Source: Pusillimonas caeni (GTDB lineage: Bacteria > Pseudomonadota > Gammaproteobacteria > Burkholderiales > Burkholderiaceae_B). Taken from it: 64,000 nucleotides of DNA. This document shows, one piece after another, positions 52,583-61,212 of this stretch. The stretch's first letter is position 1, and every line of letters begins with the position of its first letter. The notes under the pieces are model-generated. The model was not told where the DNA came from. It did not search any database and saw only the letters and a list, made by a program, of their open reading frames with translations. The DNA is taken from the NCBI RefSeq assembly GCF_003545815.1, contig NZ_PDUW01000002.1, positions 558,001 to 622,000 on the forward strand, written 5' to 3'. Position numbers and translations under genes: made by a program.

Positions 52583-54355
52583 TTGATTGAGATGCGGATC
52601 AGAGCGAAGCGATGCGTGGCGGCCTGGGCGGCGCTGGCGTGCGGGATGGCCATGGCGGCCTGCGCCGCGCCGCCGGCGTCGCCGGCCGACGAGGACAAGA
52701 ATCCCGAGGGAAGCAGCGGCTACGCGGAAAAGCCGCTGGTGCGCGCCGAGCGCTTCATGGTCGCAAGCGCAAACCCCCTGGCTTCGGAAGCGGGCTACGA
52801 CATGCTGCGCCAAGGGGGCAGCGCCATCGACGCCGCCATCGCCACCCAGCTGGTGCTGAATCTGACCGAACCCCAATCGTCCGGCATAGGCGGCGGAGCC
52901 TTCATCGTGTACTACGACAGCGCGACGCAGCAACTCAAGGTCTACGACGGCCGTGAAACCGCGCCCTCCTCGGCGCAGCCCGCCCGGTTCATGCGCGACG
53001 GCCGGACGCTGTCATACGGCGCTGCGGTCAATAGCGGGTTGTCGGTAGGGGTGCCCGGTGTTTTGCGGGCCATGGAGCTGGCTCACAAACGGCAGGGCAA
53101 ACTGCCTTGGTCCGAGCTGTTCAAGCCTGCGATCCGGCTCGCGGAGCAGGGCTTCCGGGTGTCGCCCCGGCTGCATAAGCTCGTCTCTGAAAACAAGGCG
53201 CTGGCCAGCCAGGGCGCCGCGGCCGCCTACTTTCTCGACGAACGGGGCCGGCCCTGGCCGGTGGGCCATGTGTTGAAGAATCCCGACTTTGCAGAGGTCT
53301 TGCGCCGGGTGGCAAAGCAGGGCGCCGACGCGTTCTACACGGGCGCCATCGCCCGCGGCATCGTTGCGGCGGTGCGGGCGCACGAGACGCCGGGCGACAT
53401 GACGCTGGCCGATCTGTCGCGTTACCGGGCAAAGGAACGGGAGCCCTTATGCGGCACGTACCGCTTGTATCGCGTTTGCGGCGTGCCGCCGCCCAGCGCG
53501 GGCGTGTTGGGCGTCCTGCAGATGTTGGGCATGCTCGAACAATTTCCGATGTCGCAGTTTGCTCCCCTCGGTCTCGAGGCGGTGCACTATTTTTCGGAAG
53601 CGGGACGGCTGGCGTATGCGGATCGGGACTTCTACGTCGCCGACCCGGACTTCGTCGATGTGCCGGCCAAGGCGTTGATCGATCCGGCGTATCTCCAGGC
53701 CAGGGCGGCGCTCATCGACCCTGACCGCAGCATGGGCGTTGCGCCGCCGGGCGATCCGGTGTCGCGCCTCGCGTCGCTGGGGCGCGACAACGCGCTGGAG
53801 ATTCCCTCCACCAGCCATATCGTCGTCGTGGACGCCGAGGGCGACATGCTGTCCATGACCACCACGATAGAGTCCGCCTTCGGCAGCAAGATTTTCGTGC
53901 ATGGCTTTCTGCTGAACAATCAGCTCACCGATTTTTCACACAATCCCGTCGATGCCCAGGGGCGCCTGGTGGCCAACCGTGTCGAAGGCGGCAAGCGCCC
54001 GCGCAGCACGATGGCGCCGATCATCGTGTTTCGCGACGCAAAGCCCTACATGGCGATTGGCTCGCCGGGCGGAAGCGCCATCATGAACTACGTGGCCCAG
54101 ACGCTGGTCGGCGTGATCGATTGGAAGCTGGACATACAGCAGGCTGTCTCTCTGCCGCACTACGGCAGCCGCAACAAGCAGACCGAGCTGGAGCGGGGCA
54201 CGCCGCTGGAAAAGCTGGCGCAGCCGCTTCGGGCCATGGGCCACGACGTCAGCGTGCACGAATTTCCCAGCGGCCTGCAGGGCATCGTCATCGACGAGCA
54301 TGGCCTGTCGGGGGGCGCCGACCCGCGGCGCGAAGGCAAAGTGCTGGGCGATTGA
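52583..54355 (+). CDS. ggt: Gamma-glutamyltransferase, predicted lipoprotein
   Basis: The 590-residue precursor has the N-terminal nucleophile family layout. A substrate-binding segment SSGIGGGAFIVYYDS and GVPGVLRAMELAHK belong to the large chain. The autocleavage Thr is in EIPSTSHIVVVDAEGDMLSM, followed by FLLNNQLTDFSHNP, KRPRSTMAPIIVF and IGSPGGSAIMNYV in the small chain. It transfers or hydrolyses gamma-glutamyl groups of glutathione outside the cytoplasm. A lipobox MAAC (Cys 27) suggests membrane anchoring. A TTG at 52583 lies 9 nt after AGGAGG; the ATG at 52592 is the alternative start. GltJKL genes follow after 69 nt. Confidence 0.9.
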   Translation: MIEMRIRAKRCVAAWAALACGMAMAACAAPPASPADEDKNPEGSSGYAEKPLVRAERFMVASANPLASEAGYDMLRQGGSAIDAAIATQLVLNLTEPQSSGIGGGAFIVYYDSATQQLKVYDGRETAPSSAQPARFMRDGRTLSYGAAVNSGLSVGVPGVLRAMELAHKRQGKLPWSELFKPAIRLAEQGFRVSPRLHKLVSENKALASQGAAAAYFLDERGRPWPVGHVLKNPDFAEVLRRVAKQGADAFYTGAIARGIVAAVRAHETPGDMTLADLSRYRAKEREPLCGTYRLYRVCGVPPPSAGVLGVLQMLGMLEQFPMSQFAPLGLEAVHYFSEAGRLAYADRDFYVADPDFVDVPAKALIDPAYLQARAALIDPDRSMGVAPPGDPVSRLASLGRDNALEIPSTSHIVVVDAEGDMLSMTTTIESAFGSKIFVHGFLLNNQLTDFSHNPVDAQGRLVANRVEGGKRPRSTMAPIIVFRDAKPYMAIGSPGGSAIMNYVAQTLVGVIDWKLDIQQAVSLPHYGSRNKQTELERGTPLEKLAQPLRAMGHDVSVHEFPSGLQGIVIDEHGLSGGADPRREGKVLGD

Positions 54356-54424
54356 AGTGAATGTCTTTACGATACGTATGATCCGGAATGCACGGCATTC
54401 CAAAACCGGGCTTGAAGCATCGTC

Positions 54425-55165
54425 ATGAATTACAACTGGAACTGGATGGTTTTCTGGGACCCGTCGCCGGACGGCACGGGCACCTATCTCTATACGCTGA
54501 TTCGCGGAGTCTATTGGACGCTGGGGGCATCGGCCGCTGCGTGGGTCATTGCGCTTGTATTCGGAGTGGTGGTGGGCGTGCTGCGCACCAGCCGCATCGG
54601 CTGGCTCGAGCGCCTGTGCGCAGGCTATGTAGAGCTGTTTCGCAACGTGCCGCTGCTGGTGCAGATATTCCTGTGGTACTTCGTCATGCCCGAGGTGGTG
54701 CCCGAGTCGCTGGGACAGGCCATCAAGGCCGCCGACCCTACCTGGAGCACGTTCTGGACTGCAGTGGTCGCCCTGGGCCTGTTCACGTCGGCCCGTATCG
54801 CCGAGCAGATACGAGCGGGCATCGAATCGCTGCCGCGGGGGCAAAGCATGGCGGCGACGGCGCTGGGCCTGACGCGCCCGCAGTCTTACCGCTACGTGCT
54901 GCTGCCCATGACGGCGCGCATCATCATGCCGCCCCTGGCGTCCGAGGCCTTGAACCTCATCAAGAACTCGTCCGTGGCGTTCACCATCGGCCTGCTCGAG
55001 CTGACCGGGGCCGCGCGGGCCATGCAGGAATTCACCTTCCAGATCTTCGAATCTTTTGCGGCGGCGACGGTGCTGTACCTGGTCATCAATATATTGGTCG
55101 TGGCGGGCATGCGCTGCATCGAGCGACGCCTGCAGGTGCCCGGCTACCTGGGCGCGGCAAGGTAA
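54425..55165 (+). CDS. Glutamate/aspartate-type ABC transporter permease (GltJ family)
   Basis: The 246-residue permease has the polar amino-acid transporter pattern: LRTSRIGWLERLCAGYVELF, RNVPLLVQIFLWYFVMPEVV, and the EAA loop GQSMAATALGLTRPQSYRYV. It lies downstream of gamma-glutamyltransferase, which releases glutamate in the periplasm, so uptake of that glutamate is a natural role. The expected binding protein gene gltI is absent from this cluster. Confidence 0.88.
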   Translation: MNYNWNWMVFWDPSPDGTGTYLYTLIRGVYWTLGASAAAWVIALVFGVVVGVLRTSRIGWLERLCAGYVELFRNVPLLVQIFLWYFVMPEVVPESLGQAIKAADPTWSTFWTAVVALGLFTSARIAEQIRAGIESLPRGQSMAATALGLTRPQSYRYVLLPMTARIIMPPLASEALNLIKNSSVAFTIGLLELTGAARAMQEFTFQIFESFAAATVLYLVINILVVAGMRCIERRLQVPGYLGAAR

Positions 55166-55175
55166 GGGGCGCAAG

Positions 55176-55865
55176 ATGACCGGATTCGATTTCGACACCA
55201 TCGTGCGCACGGCGCCCTACCTGTTCAAGGTGGGCCTGGCGTTTACCTTGAAGCTGACGGTTCTGTCGACGGTGGGCGCCATCATACTGGGCACCCTGCT
55301 GGCCATGATGCGCCTGTCTTCCAACAGGGTGCTGTCCGGCGCGGCGGGGACATATGTGAATTTGATGCGGGCACTGCCGCTGATCCTGATCATTTTCTGG
55401 TTCTATTTCCTGGTGCCCTACATCGTGGGCTGGGTCACGCAGGCGGGCCGGCCGATTGCGGTGGGCGGCTTCACGTCGGCGCTCATCACCTTCATCTTGT
55501 TCGAGGCGGCCTACTTCTGCGAGATCATGCGTGCAGGCATACAGTCGATTCCCAGCGGACAGGCGGGCGCGGGCTATGCGCTGGGCCTGAACTACTGGCA
55601 GGTGATGGGCAAGATCGTGCTGCCGCAGGCTTTCCGCAACATGACGCCGCTGCTGCTGACGCAGATGATCGTGGTGTTCCAGGACACGTCGCTGGTCTAT
55701 GTGCTGTCGCTCACGGATTTTCTCGGGGCGGCCAACAACGTGGCGCAGCGCGACGGGCGGCTGGTGGAAATGTTCGTTTTCGCGGCCGTGGTCTATTTCA
55801 TTATTTCGTACACCGCGTCGCGCCTCGTCAAAGTGGTCGAACGGCGCATGGCGATCGCTCGTTAA
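55176..55865 (+). CDS. Glutamate/aspartate-type ABC transporter permease (GltK family)
   Basis: The 229-residue permease pairs with the preceding one. Marks are LKLTVLSTVGAIILGTLLAM, YVNLMRALPLILIIFWFYFL and the EAA loop GAGYALGLNYWQVMGKIVLP. The ATG at 55176, 10 nt after the upstream stop, is preferred to an overlapping upstream extension. Confidence 0.88.
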   Translation: MTGFDFDTIVRTAPYLFKVGLAFTLKLTVLSTVGAIILGTLLAMMRLSSNRVLSGAAGTYVNLMRALPLILIIFWFYFLVPYIVGWVTQAGRPIAVGGFTSALITFILFEAAYFCEIMRAGIQSIPSGQAGAGYALGLNYWQVMGKIVLPQAFRNMTPLLLTQMIVVFQDTSLVYVLSLTDFLGAANNVAQRDGRLVEMFVFAAVVYFIISYTASRLVKVVERRMAIAR

Positions 55866-55883
55866 GGTGCAAGGAGTTTTGCA

Positions 55884-56621
55884 GTGATTGAATTCAAGAA
55901 TGTCAGCAAGTGGTACGGTTCCTTCCAGGTGCTGAAGAACTGCTCGACCTCGGTGGAAAAAGGCGAGGTGGTGGTGGTGTGCGGCCCGTCGGGTTCGGGC
56001 AAGTCGACCTTGATCAAGACGGCGAATGGGCTGGAGCCGTTTCAAGAGGGCGAGATCTGGATCAACGGGGTGTCGGTGGGCGCGCGCGATACCAATCTGC
56101 CCAAGCTGCGCTCTCAGATCGGCATGGTGTTCCAGCACTTCGAACTGTTCCCGCATTTGTCGGTGATGCGCAATCTGACGCTGGCCCAGGTGAAGGTGCT
56201 GGGCCGCAAGGAGGCCGAGGCGCAGCGGCGGGGCCGCGAGCTGCTCGAGCGGGTGGGGCTGAGCGCGCACGTGGACAAGTTTCCGGGGCAGTTGTCGGGC
56301 GGCCAGCAGCAGCGGGTGGCGATCGCCCGGGCGCTGGCGATGGACCCGGTGGCGATGCTGTTCGACGAGCCTACCTCGGCGCTCGATCCCGAGATGGTGA
56401 ACGAGGTGCTGGATGTGATGGTGGACCTGGCGCGCGAGGGGATGACGATGATGGTGGTGACGCACGAGATGGGGTTTGCGCGCAAGGTGGCGGACCGGGT
56501 GGTGTTCATGGACGAGGGGGCGATTGTGGAGGACTGCCTGAAGGAGGAGTTCTTTGGCGATCCGGAGGGACGGTCCGAGCGGGCGAAGCAGTTTCTTTCG
56601 AAGATACTGTCGCATTCTTGA
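55884..56621 (+). CDS. Glutamate/aspartate-type ABC transporter ATPase (GltL family)
   Basis: The 245-residue ATPase has Walker [21 protein letters not shown], signature [19 protein letters not shown], Walker [21 protein letters not shown] and switch His in [20 protein letters not shown]. These are typical of polar amino-acid importers of the HisP/GlnQ/GltL type. It is the last gene before a repeat-filled convergent gap. Confidence 0.92.
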   Translation: MIEFKNVSKWYGSFQVLKNCSTSVEKGEVVVVCGPSGSGKSTLIKTANGLEPFQEGEIWINGVSVGARDTNLPKLRSQIGMVFQHFELFPHLSVMRNLTLAQVKVLGRKEAEAQRRGRELLERVGLSAHVDKFPGQLSGGQQQRVAIARALAMDPVAMLFDEPTSALDPEMVNEVLDVMVDLAREGMTMMVVTHEMGFARKVADRVVFMDEGAIVEDCLKEEFFGDPEGRSERAKQFLSKILSHS

Positions 56622-56703
56622 GGATTGTCGTTGGTTGCTGTCTTGTTGAAGCTGAGGTAGATACGCGTTTGGGGTATAGGGATGGCGTCGTACTTGGTAT
56701 CTC

Positions 56704-56775
56704 GATTGGATGCTAGGTCGGGCGCTGGATCGGGCTCTAGATCGGATTCTAGATTAGGTACCAGATTGGGTTTTT
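56704..56775. repeat. Degenerate 12-bp tandem repeat (six units)
   Basis: Six consecutive 12-mers share the pattern GATYGGRYNCTA: gattggatgcta, ggtcgggcgctg, gatcgggctcta, gatcggattcta, gattaggtacca and gattgggttttt. A weaker seventh unit may precede at 56692. The array fills the space between the gltL end and hairpin element E2. The short stretch 56622-56703 shows nothing else. Confidence 0.65.
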
Positions 56776-56891
56776 AAACGCCGCCGTGGACGAGGCCCAT
56801 TTAGTCCGGGCGGTCGGGCGGTCCGAGGCAGCGCCCTCCAACGCCCGGCCTAAATGGGCCTCGTCCACGACGGCTTGCAATGGGGACTGGC
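56766..56891 (-). repeat. Hairpin repeat element E2 (same family as E1 and E3)
   Basis: The stem arms CGTGGACGAGGCCCATTTAG (56785-56804) and their perfect complement (56850-56869) enclose a loop read on the minus strand as GGCCGGGCGTTGGAGGGCGC, TGCC, TCGGACCGCCCGACCGCCCG. The loop and the end CGGCGGCGTTTA, 3 nt, ACCCAA match E1 and E3. The stem sequence is unique to this copy. The opposite end GCAAGCCG matches E1. It is inserted in opposite orientation to E1 and E3. Confidence 0.8.
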
Positions 56892-56907
56892 CGCGACTGT
56901 GATAAAG

Positions 56908-56932
56908 GCTTCGGCAGCTCCCGAAGCTTTTT
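56908..56932 (+). terminator. Terminator-like hairpin between E2 and E3
   Basis: GCTTCGG, a 6-nt loop, CCGAAGC and TTTTT make a compact rho-independent terminator. It could end transcription arriving from gltL through E2. Confidence 0.6.
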
Positions 56933-56995
56933 CGATGCTCCACATCACCACATCAAGCAGCAGAGCGCCGGCTTGTATGGCTTGCCCGAACATGA

Positions 56996-57102
56996 GCCGT
57001 CGGAGGATAAAGTGCCTGCGCCGGGCGTTGGAGGGCGCTGCCTCGGACCGCCCGACCGCCCGGCGCAGGCACTTTATCCTCCGGCGGCGTTTAAGGACCC
57101 AA
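56996..57102 (+). repeat. Hairpin repeat element E3 (same family as E1 and E2)
   Basis: Perfect 25-nt arms at 57001-57025 and 57059-57083 enclose GCGTTGGAGGGCGCTGCC followed by TCGGACCGCCCGACCG, identical to the E2 loop and similar to that of E1. The arm core ATAAAGTGCCTGCGC is unrelated to the corresponding part of E1 or E2 yet fully complementary within the copy. The right end CGGCGGCGTTTA, 3 nt, ACCCAA is the family end. 57103-57191 holds no other feature I can support. Confidence 0.8.
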
Positions 57103-57191
57103 CGAAAGCTTCACAATAAGCACACGCCAGCCCTTGAAGACACAAGCTCCGCCCAGCCCGAGGTACCGAAAAAGGCCTCCGCCGCCATGCC

Positions 57192-58193
57192 CTACCCCGG
57201 CGTGCCCGTCACAGGCAGCACGATCCCGGTGATGTAGCTGGAGCATACGGGCGAGGCCAGGAAGACATAGGCCGGCGAGAGCTCTTCGGGCTGGGCGGGG
57301 CGGCCCAGCTCGGCGCTCTTGCCGAACGATTCGAGCTGTTCCGGCTGGCGGTCGGCGGGGTTCAGCGGCGTCCAGACCGGACCGGGGGCCACGGCGTTGA
57401 CGCGTATTTCCTTCTTGGCCAGGTTGGAGGCCAGCGACATGGTGAAAGCGTGAATGGCGCCCTTGGTGGTCGAGTAGTCCAGCAGCTCGCCCTGGCCACG
57501 AAGGCCCGTCACGGAGCCCGTGTTGATGATGCTGGAGCCCGGCTTGAGATGGGGCAGGGCGGCGCGGGCCATGTAGAAATAGCCATAGATATTGGTGCGC
57601 ATGGTCTCGTCGAAGCGTTCGTCGCTGATGTCCTCGAGCGATGCGGCATGCTCCTGGAAGGCGGCGTTGTTGACGAGGATGTCCAACTGGCCGAAAGCCT
57701 CGATGGTCTGCCTGACGGCATCCCGGCAGAAGGTCGGGTTCTTGACGTCGCCCGGGATGCAGATGGCGCGTCGTCCTTCCGCCTCGATGTGGCGGCAGGT
57801 TTCCTTGGCATCTTCGTGCTCGTTCAAATAGATGATGGAGACATTGGCGCCCTCGCGCGCAAACAGCACGGCCACCGCGCGGCCTATGCCCGAGTCGCCT
57901 CCCGTGACGATGGCGGACATGCCGCGCAGCTTTTCGCTGCCCTGGTAGTCGGGGGCCATGAATTGCGGCCGGGGGTCGAGCTCGCTTTCTTCGCCGGGCT
58001 TTTCCAGCTTCTGGCCCGGCATGGGCGGTTCGGGATGTTCGCGCGCGCCGGTCTGCGCGGCGTCCTGCTGGCCGCCTCCGGACGAGCCGCCCTTCCGGCT
58101 GTCGAGCCGGTCCTGTTCGTCCTGCAGACGACGCTGCTTCTGGGCGGTCTGCTCGGCTCGGGCGCGATCGTCGTCGTGTTTACCTGTGGTCAT
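57192..58193 (-). CDS. Short-chain dehydrogenase/reductase with hydrophilic N-terminal extension (stress-type)
   Basis: The 333-residue protein has about 85 residues of charged, Gln-rich leader and then a classical SDR: AIVTGGDSGIGRAVAVLFAR, LDILVNNAAFQEHAA, INTGSVTGLRGQGELLDYST with the catalytic Tyr and Lys in YSTTK, and NAVAPGPVWTPLNPAD. The layout matches general-stress SDRs of the YhdF/GSP39 type, which act on unknown substrates. AGGAG lies before the ATG at 58193. It is 88 nt downstream of the FAD-Rieske gene on the same strand. Confidence 0.9.
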   Translation of the reverse strand: MTTGKHDDDRARAEQTAQKQRRLQDEQDRLDSRKGGSSGGGQQDAAQTGAREHPEPPMPGQKLEKPGEESELDPRPQFMAPDYQGSEKLRGMSAIVTGGDSGIGRAVAVLFAREGANVSIIYLNEHEDAKETCRHIEAEGRRAICIPGDVKNPTFCRDAVRQTIEAFGQLDILVNNAAFQEHAASLEDISDERFDETMRTNIYGYFYMARAALPHLKPGSSIINTGSVTGLRGQGELLDYSTTKGAIHAFTMSLASNLAKKEIRVNAVAPGPVWTPLNPADRQPEQLESFGKSAELGRPAQPEELSPAYVFLASPVCSSYITGIVLPVTGTPG

Positions 58194-58281
58194 CTTCAAC
58201 TCCTGGATACAAAAGTGGCTGATGGGCTGGGATTGGGCAGGCAAGCCCCGTGCCTTGCGCATCGGAGAGCGAACCGCGGCT

Positions 58282-59808
58282 TCAGCTGGAAGGTTCGGGC
58301 TTTTCGAGCGGGGAACTGGCCGGGCCGTGCAGCACCGTGCCGTCGTAGTCGAAGCGCGAACCGTGGCAGGGACAGTCCCAGGTCAGGTCGACGTCGTTCC
58401 ATTCGACCAGGCAGCCCATGTGGGTACAGGAAGCGGAGAGTTCATGCAGCTTGCCGTCCATATCGCGATAGCGGGCGATGCTCGATCCGTTCTCGCGTAT
58501 GACGCGGGCCTGGCCCAGGGCAAGGTGGGCGTCACCGTCGGACGAATCGGGAACCAGGCGGTCGACGACGAACTGCTTGGCCGACTTGAGATTTTCTTTG
58601 ACGAATTCCGTGCCGCCGACCAGGGGCTTGATTCTGGTTGCGTCGAAGAGCTCGGTACAGGGGTTCTCACGCCGCATTATCAGGTCGGCGATGATGCGCG
58701 CGGCGGCGACGCCGTTGGTGATGCCCCAGGCATCGAAGCCGGTGGCGACGTAGAGCTGGGGCGTCGAAGTGGACGCCCTGCCGACAAAGGGCATGCCGTC
58801 CATGGAGCGGAAGTCTTCGTTGGTCCAACGGTAGGCGGGCTGGCCGATGGAAAAATTTTCGTGCAGGAAGACTTCGAGGTCGGCAAAGCTTTTGGACAGA
58901 TCTTCGGGCACGCCGGTCTTGTACTCGGGGCCGACCGCGATGATGTGCCGGGCGCCGCCCGAACTGTCGGTGCGAAATGAATAAGTGGGCTCGCCCGACG
59001 AGATGAACATGCCGTCGAGTTCGCAGTCGGGGGCCAGTGGCGCGGCGGCGACGGTGTGGCTGAAGGTGAAGGCCTTGGCGTAGAACTTTCCTTCCGGCAC
59101 GACGGGCAGGTGGGACGCGATGACGACATGCCTGGCCGTGACGGTGTGGCCGGCCTCGGTCTTGACATGCTGTATCTCGCCGTCCTGCTCCACCCCCACG
59201 ACCCGGCTCATTTCATACAGCTGCGCCGTGGCGGCCACGGCCCGCGCCAGGCCCGCCAGATACAGCACGGGATTGAACTGCGCCTGGTCATCGAAGCACA
59301 GGGCTCCCGTACACTCGACCGGCGCGGGTATGTCCTTCACCAGGCGGGCGGGCAGGCCCAGCATGGAGGCGGCCATGGCCTCGTCGTCGACTTCGGAGGC
59401 GGTGTCTATGCTTTCGGCATAGACGTAGGCCGACTTGCGCTCGAAGCCGCAGTCGATGCGTTCTTTATCGACCACGGCGGCGATGCGTTCGACGGCGTCC
59501 TGGTTGGCCTGCGCATATAGCCTGGCGTTGTCCTCGCCGAAGTCGCGGATCAGGCGTCCATAGATCAGGCCATGCTGGGAGGTGACCTTGGCGGTGGAGC
59601 GGGCCGTCACCTGCGACGCCGCGCGCAAGGCCTCGAGCACGATGACTTTCTTTCCGGCCCGCGCCAGTTCGTAGGCGGCCGTCAGGCCCACGATGCCGGC
59701 GCCGACGATGACGACGTCGGCGCGCGCATCGTCCGCCAGACCGGGGTAGTGGGTGGGCGCACCGCCCGCGACGGCTTCCCAATAAGTTTGTATCTTGTTC
59801 TCGCGCAT
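58282..59808 (-). CDS. FAD-dependent oxidoreductase with C-terminal Rieske 2Fe-2S domain
   Basis: The 508-residue protein combines an N-terminal D-amino-acid oxidase-like FAD domain (VVIVGAGIVGLTAAYELARA near residue 30) with a Rieske domain in its last 90 residues. The Rieske ligands lie in CTHMGCLVEW and CPCHGSRFDYDG. This fusion is a known family without a firmly assigned reaction; the Rieske part likely relays electrons from the flavin. It starts a minus-strand pair with the stress-type SDR. Confidence 0.88.
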   Translation of the reverse strand: MRENKIQTYWEAVAGGAPTHYPGLADDARADVVIVGAGIVGLTAAYELARAGKKVIVLEALRAASQVTARSTAKVTSQHGLIYGRLIRDFGEDNARLYAQANQDAVERIAAVVDKERIDCGFERKSAYVYAESIDTASEVDDEAMAASMLGLPARLVKDIPAPVECTGALCFDDQAQFNPVLYLAGLARAVAATAQLYEMSRVVGVEQDGEIQHVKTEAGHTVTARHVVIASHLPVVPEGKFYAKAFTFSHTVAAAPLAPDCELDGMFISSGEPTYSFRTDSSGGARHIIAVGPEYKTGVPEDLSKSFADLEVFLHENFSIGQPAYRWTNEDFRSMDGMPFVGRASTSTPQLYVATGFDAWGITNGVAAARIIADLIMRRENPCTELFDATRIKPLVGGTEFVKENLKSAKQFVVDRLVPDSSDGDAHLALGQARVIRENGSSIARYRDMDGKLHELSASCTHMGCLVEWNDVDLTWDCPCHGSRFDYDGTVLHGPASSPLEKPEPSS

Positions 59809-59888
59809 GGCGCACCTTTTTCGGATTCGGGCCGCAACGGGCGGCGGGGCCGGGTGCGCAGCAAATCACATGCCGCGAGCTTGTAGGG

Positions 59889-61049
59889 TCAGCGCCGGGC
59901 TTCCAGCTTGGCGCGGCGGCGGGCCAGATGGGCCCGGTCGTCGGCCGAGGAGAAAGCCACGGCAAAGACAATGCCGATGGCGGCGCCCACGATGGTGTCC
60001 AGCACCCGTTCGACGGGCATGTTGCTGTCCGCCACGGGCGCGGCGAGATGGGTCATGAGCAGGGCCATGGGCGTAATGGTGATCTGGCCCAGGGCGTAGT
60101 TGTAACTGATGATGACTTCGGTGATGAACTGGAAGAATACGATGGCCGCCAGCACCCACCAGAACGAGGGCGCCTGCGCCAGTATGGCCCAGGCGATGCA
60201 GGCGCCCAGCACGGTGCCGGCCATGCGTTGCAGGGCCCGGTTCATGGTGATGTGCAGATGGCTGCCCTGCATGACGGCGGTTGCGCCGATGGCCGCCCAG
60301 GCGGGATAGTGCCAGCCGGCGGCGTGGGCGATGAAAGCCGCCGCGGCGGCGCCCGCCGCGATACGGCCGGCGGCAATCAGTTGGTGTTGGAAGGGCGGCG
60401 CGTGCAGCGCCGGGGCGGCCTCGGTGGTGACGGGCCGTGCACGCAAGCCGTCGGTGGCCAGGCACACGATGATGGCCAGCCCGGCCCCCCAGGCGGTGGC
60501 CAGGGTGCGCTCCACGACCGTCATCCAGGTTTCGGCCGGCCCTCCCAGAACAGCGCCCACGGCGAACACGAACAGCGTGGCGCCCGGGCCGCCCAGCCGC
60601 CAGTGCGACACGGCGATGGTGGCCAGGCCGGCCGAGACCGCCAGCAGGACGATCATGGCCGGCAGCGACGCGCCCGCATAGGACAAGAGCGACGGAAAAA
60701 ACACCGCCGCCACGAACAACGCGGCGCAGATGGCCACGATGCTGCGCCGCCTGCGCATGGAGGCGAAGCGTCCGAACAGCGCGGTCAGGGCGCCGAGCGC
60801 GGGAAAGCCGACCAGGTGCTCCCAGGGAGAAAGATGCATGGTCGTCAGTGCGATCAGCACCGTGATGGCCGCCTGCATGCCGGCAATGGCCGTATTCTGG
60901 AGCGAAGGCGGCGGCGCCAGCAGCAGGCTTTCCTGAAACTGCGTGGGGCGCAACAGGTCGCGCGCCGAACGGCCGCGGCTGGCGCGTGGGCGGCGGCGCG
61001 GACGGGGCTCGGATGAAGAGGGGCGCGAAGTTTGATCCGTCGGGGTCAT
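59889..61049 (-). CDS. FUSC-family membrane protein (aromatic acid exporter-like)
   Basis: The 386-residue protein has a basic cytoplasmic N-terminus of about 45 residues and two blocks of five to six hydrophobic helices, roughly residues 50-170 and 215-370. The segment HYPAWAAIGATAVMQGSHLH and the following NRALQRMAGTVLGACIAWAI match the FUSC repeat. Family members export aromatic carboxylic acids or fusaric acid. The ATG at 61049 is the best available start but has no good ribosome site; a TTG at 61088 is an alternative. Confidence 0.8.
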   Translation of the reverse strand: MTPTDQTSRPSSSEPRPRRRPRASRGRSARDLLRPTQFQESLLLAPPPSLQNTAIAGMQAAITVLIALTTMHLSPWEHLVGFPALGALTALFGRFASMRRRRSIVAICAALFVAAVFFPSLLSYAGASLPAMIVLLAVSAGLATIAVSHWRLGGPGATLFVFAVGAVLGGPAETWMTVVERTLATAWGAGLAIIVCLATDGLRARPVTTEAAPALHAPPFQHQLIAAGRIAAGAAAAAFIAHAAGWHYPAWAAIGATAVMQGSHLHITMNRALQRMAGTVLGACIAWAILAQAPSFWWVLAAIVFFQFITEVIISYNYALGQITITPMALLMTHLAAPVADSNMPVERVLDTIVGAAIGIVFAVAFSSADDRAHLARRRAKLEARR

Positions 61050-61212
61050 GAGCGCGAGGCCAAAGGCGGAGCAAAGGCTGTGCGCCAATCATACACATAC
61101 ACCTTCGATGCGTCGATGCGCGGAAGCCCGCCGGCGGTTCCTTCGTTGAGCCGGCAGGCGGCCGAGCGTTCTTTCCCCCGGGACGGTATCATCTCGTTTT
61201 CAAGGTAGATAC

